NCBI RefSeq assembly: GCF_020711255.1 | Contig: NZ_JAJFAW010000009.1 | Location: 116,239 to 180,238, forward strand | Direction: 5' to 3' | Length of the DNA: 64,000 nucleotides | Source: Hymenobacter plasmatis | Lineage (GTDB): Bacteria; Bacteroidota; Bacteroidia; Cytophagales; Hymenobacteraceae | Shown here: positions 9,148 through 18,238 of the stretch, in pieces | Position numbering within the stretch: position 1 is the stretch's first letter | Layout: each line of letters opens with the position of its first letter | Position numbers and translations under genes: made by a program | Notes under the pieces: generated by a model | Told to the model about the DNA's origin: nothing | Databases searched by the model: none | Seen by the model: the letters and a program-made list of their open reading frames with translations, nothing else

Positions 9148-10227
9148 CTAAAAGCTCAACGTCAGTTGGCGGCCGGCGGCGTGCTGACCGTTGCTCAGGT
9201 TGGAGAGCGACACCCCGAGCAGCCGCACGCCTTTGGGCAGCGGAAACAACGACTCGACCAGCTCCTTGCATAGCCGTTCGAGCGCTGCCTGGCTGGGGAT
9301 GGGGCCCACCGTGCTGCGGCTGCGGGTTATTTGCTGGAAGTCGGCGTACTTCACCTTCAGCGTGATGGTGCGGCCCAGGATGCCGGTGCGCTGGCAATAC
9401 TCCCACACTTCTTCTACCGAAGGCCGCAGCCCATCCATCAAGTCGGGGAAAAGGGTCAGGTCCTGGTCAAAGGTGGTTTCGGAGCCCACCGACTTGCGCA
9501 GGCGGTCGGCCACCACGGGGCGGTGGTCCTGGGCGCGGGCAATGGCAAAGTAGTAGTGCCCGGCCTTGCCAAACTGCTGCTGCAAAAACTCGGCGGTCTG
9601 CTCCCGCAAATCGGCCCCGTTGAAAATGCCCAGCTGGTTCATCTTAGCCGCCGTGACCGGCCCCACGCCGTGGAACTGCCCCACAGCCAGGCCCTCCACA
9701 AACGCCAGCCCCTGCTCGGGCCGCACCACAAACTGGCCGTTGGGCTTGCGGTAGTCGGAAGCCAGCTTGGCCAGAAACTTATTGTAGGAGATGCCCGCCG
9801 AGGCCGTGAGCTGGGTTTCGGCCAGGATTTTGGCCCGGATTTCTCGCGCAATCTGGGTGGCCGAGGCCAGCTCCTTGAGGTTGTGCGTAACGTCGAGGTA
9901 GGCCTCGTCGAGCGACACCGGCTCAATAAGCGGCGTGTACTCGGCGAAAATGGCCCGAATCTGCCGCGACACTTCCTTGTACACGTCGAAGCGCGGCGAG
10001 ACAAACACCAGCTCCGGGCATTTGCGGAGCGCCGTGGTCGACGGCATGGCCGACCGCACGCCGTATTCGCGGGCCTCGTAGCTGGCCGCTGCTACCACGC
10101 CCCGCTCCCGGGCGCCGCCCACCGCCACCGGCCGCCCGCGCAAGTCGGGGTTATCTCGCTGCTCCACAGAAGCATAAAATGCATCCATGTCCAAATGGAT
10201 GATTTTGCGAATGAAATTCTCACTCAC
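9148..10227 (-). CDS. dinB: DNA polymerase IV (Y-family)
   Basis: The 359-residue protein is a complete Y-family translesion polymerase. The palm starts with IIHLDMDAFYASVEQ, holding the metal-binding aspartates, and the second catalytic pair is in PVSLDEAYLDV. The helix-hairpin-helix region is around LAVGQFHGVGPVTAAKMNQLGI, and the little finger ends with a canonical sliding-clamp peptide, QLTLSF, at the C-terminus. It copies damaged templates with low fidelity. The start codon is GTG at 10225-10227; an in-frame stop follows a few codons upstream and no ATG is available. It is likely monocistronic. Confidence 0.96.
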   Translation of the reverse strand: MSENFIRKIIHLDMDAFYASVEQRDNPDLRGRPVAVGGARERGVVAAASYEAREYGVRSAMPSTTALRKCPELVFVSPRFDVYKEVSRQIRAIFAEYTPLIEPVSLDEAYLDVTHNLKELASATQIAREIRAKILAETQLTASAGISYNKFLAKLASDYRKPNGQFVVRPEQGLAFVEGLAVGQFHGVGPVTAAKMNQLGIFNGADLREQTAEFLQQQFGKAGHYYFAIARAQDHRPVVADRLRKSVGSETTFDQDLTLFPDLMDGLRPSVEEVWEYCQRTGILGRTITLKVKYADFQQITRSRSTVGPIPSQAALERLCKELVESLFPLPKGVRLLGVSLSNLSNGQHAAGRQLTLSF

Positions 10228-10434
10228 TATTTTTAATGTTTATTCTATCAAAGATAAATCGGCGGGTGCGGAGCGAGGAATCTGCGTTTGCAGCGAATCA
10301 GGGCAGGTTGGGCTTCCTTCTCCACTGCAATCGATTGCGGTGATATATCTCATATACAGAATGTTAAGGAAAAAATAATATTGGCCATTTCCTTTACATC
10401 GGCGAAAAGTTTGGCTACCTTTACATAAATACCT

Positions 10435-10510
10435 TGTGGGGTGGCGGAACTGGCAGACGCGCTAGCCTATCTCGCTAGTAAAATTAGAGGTTCGAGTCCT
10501 CTCTCTACAG
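10435..10510 (+). tRNA. tRNA-Leu-like gene with atypical anticodon loop
   Basis: A full cloverleaf can be drawn: acceptor TGTGGGG/CTCTACA (two G-U pairs), D arm GCG/CGC with the leucine-type loop AACTGGCAGA, anticodon stem CTAGC/GCTAG, and T arm AGAGG-TTCGAGT-CCTCT. The seven-base anticodon loop reads CTATCTC, placing ATC at 34-36 with a pyrimidine at 37. The variable loop has seven bases, not the long arm expected for tRNA-Leu. No CCA is encoded. A strong terminator follows within five bases. It could be a functional odd tRNA, a tRNA-like RNA or a degenerate copy; the amino acid is not assigned. Confidence 0.65.
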
Positions 10511-10514
10511 CAAC

Positions 10515-10546
10515 AGTCCCGGTCGCATTCGCGCCGGGACTTTTTG
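10515..10546 (+). terminator. Rho-independent terminator of the tRNA-like gene
   Basis: AGTCCCGG (10515-10522) pairs with CCGGGACT (10534-10541), with extra CGC/GCG pairing inside, followed by a run of five T. Its position just after the tRNA-like body supports a short dedicated transcript. Confidence 0.85.
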
Positions 10547-10622
10547 CTTTTCAGCCCAATTGGGTTTCCGCTCAATACCTTTCAGCAGCCCAAGCTTGCC
10601 GTGGGCGTTTCTGCTGAACTCC

Positions 10623-12053
10623 ATGCCCCTTTCTTCCCGCTGCTGGCAGCTGCTGGCCTTTGCCCTACTGGCCCTCGATGGCCGCGCCCAACAAGCCGCG
10701 CATCCCCGACCCAAAGCTGCCAAAGCAGCCGGCGCGGCGCTGTGGCTCACCACCCCCGACAAGGCATCGCTGTTTCGATTGCAGCCGGGCCGGCTGGCCT
10801 TCGGCGCGGCAGCCAACCCTAACCCAACCATTGAAGTCGATGAAAACCAAGCGTTCCAGACCATCGACGGGTTTGGGTATTGCCTCACCGGCGGCAGCGC
10901 GATGCTGCTGCACCGGATGGACGCCGGGGCCCGCGCTAAGCTGCTGCGCGAGCTGTTTGGTACTGACGGCCCCAACATTGGCGTGAGCTACCTGCGCCTG
11001 AGCATCGGCGCTTCCGACCTCGACGACCGGGTATTCAGCTACGACGACCTGCCCGATGGCCAGACCGACCCCAGCCTGGGCCGGTTCAGCCTCGCCCCCG
11101 ACCGCGAGCACCTGATTCCGGTGCTGAAAGAAATCCTGGCCATCAACCCCCAGCTCAAGCTTCTGGCCTCGCCGTGGTCGCCGCCGACGTGGATGAAAAC
11201 CAACGGCAACTCCAAAGGCGGCAGCCTTAAGCCGGAGTTTTACGATGCCTACGCGCAGTATTTCGTGAAATACATCCAGGGCATGAAGGCCGCTGGCATT
11301 CGCATTGATGCCATTACCATTCAAAACGAGCCCCTGCACCCCGGCAACAACCCCAGCCTGCTGATGCTGGCCGAGCAGCAGGCCGAGTTCATCAAGCACA
11401 GCCTGGGGCCGGCTTTCCGCACCGCGAAGCTGGATACGAAAATCATTGCCTACGACCACAATGCCGACCGGCCCGATTACCCCATCACGGTGCTAAATGA
11501 CAAGGAGGCTCGGCAGTACGTCGATGGCTCGGCTTTCCACTTGTACGCTGGGCCCATTGAGGCGTTGAGCCAGGTGCACGAGGCCCACCCCGACAAGAAC
11601 GTCTACTTCACCGAGCAGTGGATTGGGGCGCCCGGCAAGTTCGCTGGGGACCTGGGCTGGCACACCAAAACGCTCATCATTGGGGCCACGCGCAACTGGG
11701 CCCGCACCGTGCTGGAGTGGAACCTGGCCGCCGACCCGCAGCAAAACCCGCACACGCCCGGCGGCTGCACCGAATGCCTGGGCGCCCTGACCCTGGCCGG
11801 CAACGCCGTGACGCGCAACCCGGCCTATTACATCATCGCCCACGCCAGCAAGTTTGTGCGGCCAGGCAGCGTGCGCATTGCCTCCAACATGCTCGACGGG
11901 CTGCCCAACGTGGCCTTCCGGACGCCAAATGGCCTCCGCGTTGTCATCGTGCACAACGCCGGGCCCACCGCCCAAGCCTTCAACATTCGCTACCAGGGAA
12001 AGCTGCTACTTTCTGAGCTGGCGCCCGGCGCCGTGGGCACCTACGTGTGGTAG
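10623..12053 (+). CDS. Secreted GH30 family glycoside hydrolase (first copy)
   Basis: This 476-residue enzyme has a signal peptide (LLAFALLALDGRAQ). The GH30 barrel starts at QAFQTIDGFGYCLTGGSAML and includes LASPWSPPTWMKTNG. The acid/base glutamate is E236 in TIQNEP and the nucleophile is E331 in VYFTEQW. A C-terminal beta domain follows (NVAFRTPNGLRVVIVHNAG). GH30 enzymes cleave beta-glucosyl, beta-1,6-glucan or xylan linkages; the subfamily cannot be fixed by eye. The ATG at 10623 starts the signal peptide. A second GH30 gene follows 38 bases downstream, so the two are probably co-transcribed and attack the same glycan outside the cytoplasm. Confidence 0.92.
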   Translation: MPLSSRCWQLLAFALLALDGRAQQAAHPRPKAAKAAGAALWLTTPDKASLFRLQPGRLAFGAAANPNPTIEVDENQAFQTIDGFGYCLTGGSAMLLHRMDAGARAKLLRELFGTDGPNIGVSYLRLSIGASDLDDRVFSYDDLPDGQTDPSLGRFSLAPDREHLIPVLKEILAINPQLKLLASPWSPPTWMKTNGNSKGGSLKPEFYDAYAQYFVKYIQGMKAAGIRIDAITIQNEPLHPGNNPSLLMLAEQQAEFIKHSLGPAFRTAKLDTKIIAYDHNADRPDYPITVLNDKEARQYVDGSAFHLYAGPIEALSQVHEAHPDKNVYFTEQWIGAPGKFAGDLGWHTKTLIIGATRNWARTVLEWNLAADPQQNPHTPGGCTECLGALTLAGNAVTRNPAYYIIAHASKFVRPGSVRIASNMLDGLPNVAFRTPNGLRVVIVHNAGPTAQAFNIRYQGKLLLSELAPGAVGTYVW

Positions 12054-12091
12054 TATGGCGTGTATATAGCGCTTTGCCTACCTTGCTGCCT

Positions 12092-13564
12092 ATGCCACAA
12101 AAACTCCTTCCCCTCCTGGTTATATCGGCGCTGAGCATTGGCAGCGCCACGGCCCAAAAATCCAGCAAGCCCACCCCTGGCGCGCCTTATTCAGCGGCTG
12201 GCAAAACGGCCAAGGTCTACACCACGGCGGCCAATACCACCCAGCGCCTCGCGGCCGGCGACGCCCTTGCCTTTCAGCCCGCCGGGCAGCCGCTGGAAAC
12301 CCAGGTGTGCGTGTTCGTGGACCCCGGCCACACCTTCCAGACCATGCTCGGCATTGGCGGGGCGCTCACCGATGCCTCGGCCGAAACCTTCGCCAAGCTG
12401 CCCAAGCCCCAGCAGCAGGAGTTTCTGCAGGCCTACTACAGCCCCACGGCCGGCATCGGCTACACGCTGGCCCGCACCAGCATCCACAGCTCCGACTTTT
12501 CGAGCGGGAGCTACACCTACGTAGCCGACAAAGACGCGGCGCTGAAAACCTTCAGCGTGAAGCACGACGAGCAGTTTCGCATCCCCTTCATCAAGCAGGC
12601 CATGGCCGCGGCCGGCGGCAAGCTCACCCTTTACGTGAGCCCCTGGAGCCCGCCGGGCTGGATGAAAACCAACGGCGAGATGCTGCACGGCGGCAAGCTG
12701 CTGCCCCAGTACCGCCAGGCCTGGGCCGACTACTACGTGAAGTTCATCAAGACTTACGAGCAATTGGGAATTCCCATTTGGGGCCTCACAGTGCAGAACG
12801 AGCCCATGGCCACCCAGCGCTGGGAGTCCTGCATTTTCACCGGCGAGGACGAGCGGGATTTTATTAAAGGCTACCTCGGCCCCACCCTGGCCAAGGCCGG
12901 GCTGGGCAACAAAAAGCTCATTGCCTGGGACCACAACCGCGACCTGCTCTACCAGCGGTCCAGCACCGTGCTCGACGACCCGCAGGCCGCCAAGTACGTG
13001 TGGGGCATCGGCTACCACTGGTACGAAACCTGGACCGGCAGCGGCATGCTCTTCGACAACGCGAAGCGCGTGCACGAAACCTACCCCGACAAAAACCTGA
13101 TTTTCACCGAAGGCTGTCTCGAAAAGTTCGAGCTGGCCAAAGTCGACCGCTGGGACCTGGGCGAGAAGTACGGCCAGTCGATGATTGGCGACTTCAACGC
13201 CGGCACCGTGGGCTGGACCGACTGGAACGTGCTCCTCGACGAAACCGGCGGCCCAAACCACGTGGGCAACTTCTGCTACGCGCCCCTCATCGCCGACACC
13301 AAAGCCGGCAAGCTCATCTACACCAACGCCTACTACTACATCGGCCACTTCTCGAAGTTCATCCGCCCCGGCGCCAAACGCATCGTCAGTTCCTCCAACC
13401 GCGACGCGCTGCAAACCACCGCCTTCCGCAACCCCGACGGCAGCGTGGCCGTGGTCGTGATGAACCAGACCGACAAGCCCCTGGATTTCCAGCTGTGGCT
13501 GGCGGGCCAGGGCGCCAAAACCACATCGGCGGCGCACTCCATTATGACGCTGGTGGTTAACTAA
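12092..13564 (+). CDS. Secreted GH30 family glycoside hydrolase (second copy)
   Basis: The 490-residue product has a signal peptide (LLPLLVISALSIGSATAQ) and a full GH30 catalytic domain. Landmarks are TMLGIGGALTDASAETF, YVSPWSPPGWMKTNGEM, the acid/base E237 in TVQNEPMA and the nucleophile E340 in LIFTEG. It resembles the classical glucosylceramidase-like GH30 group more closely than the upstream copy, which has diverged around both glutamates' flanks. The pair could act on different linkages of one polymer. The ATG at 12092 is chosen because it begins the signal peptide. Confidence 0.93.
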   Translation: MPQKLLPLLVISALSIGSATAQKSSKPTPGAPYSAAGKTAKVYTTAANTTQRLAAGDALAFQPAGQPLETQVCVFVDPGHTFQTMLGIGGALTDASAETFAKLPKPQQQEFLQAYYSPTAGIGYTLARTSIHSSDFSSGSYTYVADKDAALKTFSVKHDEQFRIPFIKQAMAAAGGKLTLYVSPWSPPGWMKTNGEMLHGGKLLPQYRQAWADYYVKFIKTYEQLGIPIWGLTVQNEPMATQRWESCIFTGEDERDFIKGYLGPTLAKAGLGNKKLIAWDHNRDLLYQRSSTVLDDPQAAKYVWGIGYHWYETWTGSGMLFDNAKRVHETYPDKNLIFTEGCLEKFELAKVDRWDLGEKYGQSMIGDFNAGTVGWTDWNVLLDETGGPNHVGNFCYAPLIADTKAGKLIYTNAYYYIGHFSKFIRPGAKRIVSSSNRDALQTTAFRNPDGSVAVVVMNQTDKPLDFQLWLAGQGAKTTSAAHSIMTLVVN

Positions 13565-13600
13565 AGGCCTACTGTCGCCTCTCGCCGGCTGTGCCCTTAA

Positions 13601-13697
13601 TCGTCTGTCATGCAGAGCGCAGCGAAGCATCTTATCAGGTTAGAACCAACTGTTCAACGGCGATAAGATGCTTCGCTGCGCTCTGCATGACAGACGA
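13601..13697. repeat. Palindromic repeat, family B
   Basis: Arms 13601-13636 and 13662-13697 form a perfect 36-bp inverted repeat with a 25-base loop. The loop holds GTTCAACG at 13652, directly beside the right arm. The arm core is the same TCATGCAGAGCGCAGCG seen at 3048. It separates the GH30 pair from the SGNH hydrolase gene. Confidence 0.9.
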
Positions 13698-13738
13698 TAG
13701 ACAGACGATTGTTTTATAACAGCGTTTATACCCTTGCT

Positions 13739-14518
13739 ATGACGTTTACGCAATCATTCAGAGTCGCACTCCTCGTCTGCGGAGCCTTTCTCGCCCCCAT
13801 CGTCGCGCAGGCGCAGCAGCCCACCACCGCCGAGGCCAAAAAAGCAGCCGACGAAGCCTACACCCGGCAGCGGGAATACCTGCTGCACAACGACTGGCCC
13901 AACCTGCAGCGCTACGCCGCGGCCAACCAACGGCTGCCCGCGCCGCAGCCCGGCGCACCCCGCGTGGTGCTGCTGGGCAATTCCATCACCGAAGGCTGGC
14001 CCAAGGCAGACACGGCCTTTTTTGCCGGCAAGCCCTATGGCTACATTGGGCGCGGCATCAGCGGGCAGACATCAGGGCAGACCGTACTGCGCTTCCGGCA
14101 AGACGTTATTGACCTGCACCCGGCCGTAGTTGTACTGCTCATCGGCACCAACGACGTAGCCGAAAACAATGGCCCCTACAACCCGCAAACCACCCTCGGC
14201 AATATCATGACGATGGTGGAGCTGGCCCAGGCCCACCGCATCCGGGTGGTGCTGAGCTCGATTACACCCGCGGCCGACTTCTGGTGGCGCAAAGGCCTAA
14301 ACCCCGCCCCCAAAATCGTGGCCCTCAACCAGCAACTCAAAGCCTACGCCGCCAAGAGTGGCTGCGTGTACCTGGACTACCACTCGGCCCTGGCCGATGA
14401 GCAACAGGGCCTGAGAAAGACCTACGGCGAAGACGGCGTGCACCCCAACTTGGCCGGCTACCGCGTAATGGAGCCGCTGCTGAACCAGGCCGTGGCCGCG
14501 GCTTTAAAAAAGAAGTAG
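13739..14518 (+). CDS. Secreted SGNH/GDSL hydrolase
   Basis: This 259-residue esterase has a signal peptide (VALLVCGAFLAPIVAQAQ). It carries the SGNH blocks: the nucleophile serine in LLGNSITEGW (about S82), the glycine of block II in RGISGQT, the asparagine of block III in IGTNDVAENN, and the Asp-His pair in DGVHPNLAGY. The fold matches the PAF-acetylhydrolase/acetylxylan esterase-like branch found beside carbohydrate-degrading genes. Next to two GH30 enzymes it may remove acyl groups from the same glycan, which is an inference from position. An upstream in-frame ATG at 13709 would add ten residues before the signal peptide. Confidence 0.9.
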   Translation: MTFTQSFRVALLVCGAFLAPIVAQAQQPTTAEAKKAADEAYTRQREYLLHNDWPNLQRYAAANQRLPAPQPGAPRVVLLGNSITEGWPKADTAFFAGKPYGYIGRGISGQTSGQTVLRFRQDVIDLHPAVVVLLIGTNDVAENNGPYNPQTTLGNIMTMVELAQAHRIRVVLSSITPAADFWWRKGLNPAPKIVALNQQLKAYAAKSGCVYLDYHSALADEQQGLRKTYGEDGVHPNLAGYRVMEPLLNQAVAAALKKK

Positions 14519-14545
14519 CCCCCGAATTGAGCTGAAAGTTGAGCT

Positions 14546-14582
14546 AAAAAAGCCTGGGCTGCTAAGCGGCCCGGGCTTTTTT
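14546..14582. terminator. Bidirectional terminator
   Basis: AAAAAAGCCTGGGC (14546-14559) pairs with GCCCGGGCTTTTTT (14569-14582) around a nine-base loop. It sits between two converging genes and overlaps the last codons of the minus-strand one. Runs of A and T on either side suit termination in both directions. Confidence 0.85.
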
Positions 14583-15194
14583 GCGCGGTGCGGGCTTCTT
14601 GCGCTTGGCCTTTTTCTTGCGCGGCGGCAGCCGTTCCCGCTCGGCCTTGCGCTCGGCCCGCATGAGCAGGCGCTCGGGCAGGCGGGCAATGAGCCGGTCG
14701 CGCACGTACTGGGCCAGGCAGGACAGCGGCACCGTGTTGGTGGTGCGCAGGTAGTGGCCCACTTCGCGGCTCCGCAGCGTGCTCACGCCGGCCAGGCCCC
14801 GGGCCATCAGGAACTGCTTTACTTCTTCCAGCAGCAGCAGGCCCGCGATGGGCGCGCGCTCCACGGTGGCGTTGTAGCCGGCGGCGCGGTGGGCGCGCAG
14901 GCCGTCGGCCGAGGCTACCAGCACGCCCACCCAGTCGGGCAGCAGGGGCAGCAGCTTGAGCAGGTGCTTTTCGGTGACGACGAAGGTCACGAAATCGTAG
15001 ACCTCGCCGTAGCAGCGCAGCTGGTTGGCCACGCGCTGTAGGGTGTCGCCGTCGCCCTTTACCTCGTAGCCGTGCATGAAGGCGGGCGTGATGTGCACGA
15101 CATCGGCGCGGGTCGTGCCCGTGGGCAGTTCGTCTACGTACACGCCGCCCGTGAGCAGCGGGTAGAGCAAGGCGCGGATTTCCGGGTCGTTCAT
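14562..15194 (-). CDS. sce7726 family protein
   Basis: The 210-residue protein matches the sce7726 family, a small nuclease-like group: RADVVHITPAFMHGYEVKGDGDTLQRVANQL contains the D...ExK pattern typical of PD-(D/E)xK nuclease folds, followed by YGEVYDFVTFVVTEKHL. The C-terminus from about residue 180 is a strongly basic Lys/Arg tail (PPRKKKAKRKK), which could bind nucleic acid. Experimental function is not established for the family; DNA processing is an inference from the fold. The ATG at 15194 is the only reasonable start. It stands alone, convergent with the esterase gene. Confidence 0.75.
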   Translation of the reverse strand: MNDPEIRALLYPLLTGGVYVDELPTGTTRADVVHITPAFMHGYEVKGDGDTLQRVANQLRCYGEVYDFVTFVVTEKHLLKLLPLLPDWVGVLVASADGLRAHRAAGYNATVERAPIAGLLLLEEVKQFLMARGLAGVSTLRSREVGHYLRTTNTVPLSCLAQYVRDRLIARLPERLLMRAERKAERERLPPRKKKAKRKKPAPRKKARAA

Positions 15195-15776
15195 GGCAGC
15201 CCCAAAATTAGCTCAACATTGGACCGCGTGGAACGCTCCATCACCAAAACGGGTGATTTCAACTGTATCCAGCTAAAAACCGGCTGTTAATCGGCCGGCC
15301 TCGAAAATACCCAAGCAGATTTCAGGGTAAAACTCGTCGCAATAGTGAGCTAATCAAGCTTAATAATTCAAGCTTTTTTAGGAATTATTTGCCCTGTTCC
15401 TTTTCATATAATTCCGTTGATAACAAAGGTGGTTTTGAAATACAAGGTTAAGGTTAACCCATTTGTTATCAGATATATCTACACCACTTCCCTTGTAAAT
15501 AATAACGATTTTTTTGATAATATTCCGTATCTTTTTTATTAAAAACTCCTTGTAGAGTTTAGCCAGGATTCCAATTCAAGTGAGCGGCAAAAAAGGTTAA
15601 TGGGCACACAATAGCTTGGCATTTATTAACCGATTATTAATAGAATTCCAGCGGTCGAAGGCCTTGATTTCTATCGTCACATCCAGGAAGTGTATCAGTG
15701 TCTAGCCATCGTTTATGCACAATGGCGCTTGCTCCAACAAGCTTCATAATCAGCTATCTATATTCCATTTACGATT
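15195..15776. other. AT-rich intergenic region
   Basis: About 580 bases between divergent genes are clearly more AT-rich than their surroundings. A small hairpin (CAAGCTT/AAGCTT near 15355-15378) is followed by T-rich sequence. I see no gene, and no repeat shared with the rest of the window. It presumably contains the promoters of both neighbours; the drop in GC could also mark acquired DNA. Confidence 0.5.
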
Positions 15777-17198
15777 ATGAAAAACAACTTAGTCGAATCC
15801 GTAAATTCCTATTTCACCATTCCCGCCATTGGGCATCTTAGTGCTGTGTTAGGGGAACCCGATGCAAGCGTGGGAAAGGCAATTTTCAAATCGGTGCCAA
15901 TTGTGCTCAAGGGTCTCCAAAACCGGTTAGAACATGGGTACCCACCCGAAACACTACTCGAATTAGTACAGACGACGGACTTCACCAAGTCCTTGAAGCA
16001 GACGCTGAGCCTGAAGGCTTCCGAATGGCACGAGCCCAACTCCAACCTGCCTTATTCGCTGCTAGGCGATGCGTACAGCAGTACGGTCAACCAGATTGCG
16101 GAGGGAGCCGGATTACGGCCCGCTACCTACGGCACGCTTATGCAAGTTGTGGCCATGGCTGTGCTGGGAGCGTTAGGGAAAGTCGTTGTCAAGAATAACT
16201 TTTCGGCTACCGAGCTCTCGGACTGGCTGCGGTCGCAAAAAAATGTCATTGATTTGGCGCTGCTCAAGACTGCCATTGACACGGCGCAGCCGCACCCCCG
16301 CCCAATCGCCGAAACCGAACGCAACCTGTCGCGGCAGCTCGAAGCCAATATGCAGGCCCTGTCCGCGCCTCCCCCCTGGCCCAAGTCACCACCTTATGAG
16401 GCGGTTTCTGCACACTCGCCCGGCTGGCTCGGGCCGCCGCTTTCGGGCCCGGCCTTCGCTGCGACTGGCGCGACTGGTGCTACCGGGCTGCGCTGGCAAT
16501 GGGGCGCATTGCTGCTACTGGCCGTCTGCTTAGGGTTCATTTTCGGGAGCGGCTATTTTTCGCGGCCCCTTTCCGGCAATGGTAGCAAGAACGAGGGCAT
16601 GGAATCGGCTTCGCTGGTTTCCGGCAATCAGGCTTCGGCCACCGGCAATAAACCCATCGCCGCTAGTAATAACAGCGGTGCAGCGCCGGGCCGCTACGAT
16701 AAGGACCGCGACACCTACATCTACGACATCGGCCGCCCCATTAAGCTGACGCTGGCCAATGGGACGACCCTGAAGGTGGGCGCTAATTCTACCGAAAACC
16801 GCCTCTATACATTTTTAGCGTCGCCGGTGGAGGTAGATTCGGTAAACCGGACCAAGGGCTGGATTAACTTCGACCGCATCAATTTCGAGCCCGGCAAGGC
16901 CACGCTGACCCCCGAGTCGGCACCGCAATTGGATAACATTGCCCGTATCATCAAATCGTTTCCGAATGCAGTAGTCAAAATCGGCGGCTACACCGACAGC
17001 ACCGGTAGTGCCGATTTGAACTACCAGCTCAGCGACGACCGCGCCCGTGCCGCCATGCTGGCCCTGGCCCGGCGGGGCGTGAGCCCCGACCGCCTGCAGG
17101 CCAAGGGCTACGGCCCCAAGTACTTTGTGATGCCCAACAATACGCCCATCGGCCGCGCCCTCAACCGGCGGGTCAGTATTCGGGTCGTGAAGAAGTAG
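15777..17198 (+). CDS. DUF937-OmpA family membrane protein
   Basis: This 473-residue protein has three parts. Residues 1-180 form a DUF937-like helical domain without a signal peptide (LLGDAYSSTVNQIAEGAGL). A proline-rich linker leads to a single membrane helix at about 241-262 (WGALLLLAVCLGFIFGSGYF). The periplasmic part ends with an OmpA-type peptidoglycan-binding domain at about 360-473: INFEPGKATLTPESAPQLDNI, GGYTDSTGSADLNYQLSDDRA and ALNRRVSIRV. The layout suggests an inner-membrane protein whose OmpA domain grips the cell wall while DUF937 stays in the cytoplasm. The role is unknown. It appears monocistronic after a long AT-rich leader. Confidence 0.9.
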   Translation: MKNNLVESVNSYFTIPAIGHLSAVLGEPDASVGKAIFKSVPIVLKGLQNRLEHGYPPETLLELVQTTDFTKSLKQTLSLKASEWHEPNSNLPYSLLGDAYSSTVNQIAEGAGLRPATYGTLMQVVAMAVLGALGKVVVKNNFSATELSDWLRSQKNVIDLALLKTAIDTAQPHPRPIAETERNLSRQLEANMQALSAPPPWPKSPPYEAVSAHSPGWLGPPLSGPAFAATGATGATGLRWQWGALLLLAVCLGFIFGSGYFSRPLSGNGSKNEGMESASLVSGNQASATGNKPIAASNNSGAAPGRYDKDRDTYIYDIGRPIKLTLANGTTLKVGANSTENRLYTFLASPVEVDSVNRTKGWINFDRINFEPGKATLTPESAPQLDNIARIIKSFPNAVVKIGGYTDSTGSADLNYQLSDDRARAAMLALARRGVSPDRLQAKGYGPKYFVMPNNTPIGRALNRRVSIRVVKK

Positions 17199-17409
17199 GC
17201 TCAATACCGGCCTGCTTGCGGCCCTGCAGCTTAAGTGGCGGGCCGCGCCGCGATTAGTGCGTAGCTTTTTTTAAGTATGACGCCTACCGACAACCCGTAT
17301 TTAGGGGGATAAAACGCGGAAAATCCCAACTGAACTTTGTAATAGTTCCACGGTGGGACTTTCCAGCCCAAGGAGCGGGCCAGGAAAATGCCAATGTTTC
17401 CCCGCTAAA

Positions 17410-17721
17410 ATGACACCAAACATCAGTTTTGCAATGCCCCAAGGGGCCCTCGGCGACATCGCATTCACTACGTACCTCTACTACCGCGAAGCCCGCAAGG
17501 TAGAGGCCACCCACGCCGACTTCGCGGCCTGGCTGGCAACCCTCCCGGCCTCCCGCCGGACCCACGCCGAATCCCGCGGCCTGGCATCGGCCCGCGCCAT
17601 TCCCGACTTCAAGCGCTTTTTATTGGAAAAGCGCGGCCACTCCCTGGTCGACTTTTTAGCCGCCCGGCTCTCGCCTTCGGTCCTGGAGTTCTGGCAGGCC
17701 CTGCCCGACGAGGACGAATAG
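17410..17721 (+). CDS. Small hypothetical protein
   Basis: I do not recognise this 103-residue protein. It is probably soluble and mainly helical, with an acidic C-terminus (WQALPDEDE) and the sequence IPDFKRFLLEKRGHSLVDFL. Codon use is GC-rich at third positions, like neighbouring genes, which supports real coding. The ATG at 17410 is preferred to an upstream in-frame ATG at 17353 because the additional 19 residues are Pro/Cys-rich and unlike the rest; 17434 is also possible. It lies alone between the OmpA gene and the regulator pair. Confidence 0.6.
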   Translation: MTPNISFAMPQGALGDIAFTTYLYYREARKVEATHADFAAWLATLPASRRTHAESRGLASARAIPDFKRFLLEKRGHSLVDFLAARLSPSVLEFWQALPDEDE

Positions 17722-18238
17722 CCCCAGCCAGCTTTTGCCTGGCTCCTGCATAAGGACTCCCCATACCCCCCTTCCTAGTCACCGCCTTCCTTTCCACGCG
17801 GTCAGTTACACTATCTATAAGAAAGTCTGGGTGCGAGTGTCTACCCCGCTCAGCTCAGCACTTGTATTAATGTAAGTGATTTATATAAAGATATTTAAAC
17901 TCAGCCCAAGCGGCAGCGTATACCTTAGCCGGGTGCGCTGAAGCTTGGGCTGAAGTTTTTTATCTTCACGGTCATCAGCCACTTTTCCGCCTCACTCCTC
18001 GCGCCCAAGTCAGCTGGGAGCGGATTATAGCTCAACCAGGACCCGGCTTAACGCCAACCAACCTGTTGATTCCGCCAGAAGGACATAATTAAGCTGGTCA
18101 AACTAGATTTATTCCTGAAAAATCATCGTATATTGACTAGTATCCTACCCTTTCTACCAATTGCGCAATGGCAAACAGCAAGTCGGCTCCTACCTGAACC
18201 GCTGCTGGCACACTCTCACTTTTAAAGCTGCTACTGCC
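17722..18238. other. Intergenic region upstream of the NarL-type regulator
   Basis: About 520 bases without a convincing gene. The middle is AT-rich and carries the inverted repeat at 17901-17953. The last 150 bases presumably contain the promoter of the regulator/kinase pair. Confidence 0.5.
17901..17959 (+). terminator. Terminator-like inverted repeat
   Basis: TCAGCCCAAGC (17901-17911) and GCTTGGGCTGA (17943-17953) pair perfectly over 11 bases with a 31-base interior, followed by a T-run. It is about 180 bases after the hypothetical gene, so it may end that transcript or belong to a small RNA. Confidence 0.5.

Noticed and set aside
12191..13630. 479-codon minus-strand frame opposite the second GH30 gene
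   Set aside because: Shadow frame; the plus-strand GH30 catalytic residues are intact and the antisense has no fold.
2401..14660. CRISPR array, given the many repeated palindromes
   Set aside because: The repeats are single intergenic palindromes at scattered sites, not regular direct repeats with spacers, and no cas gene is present.
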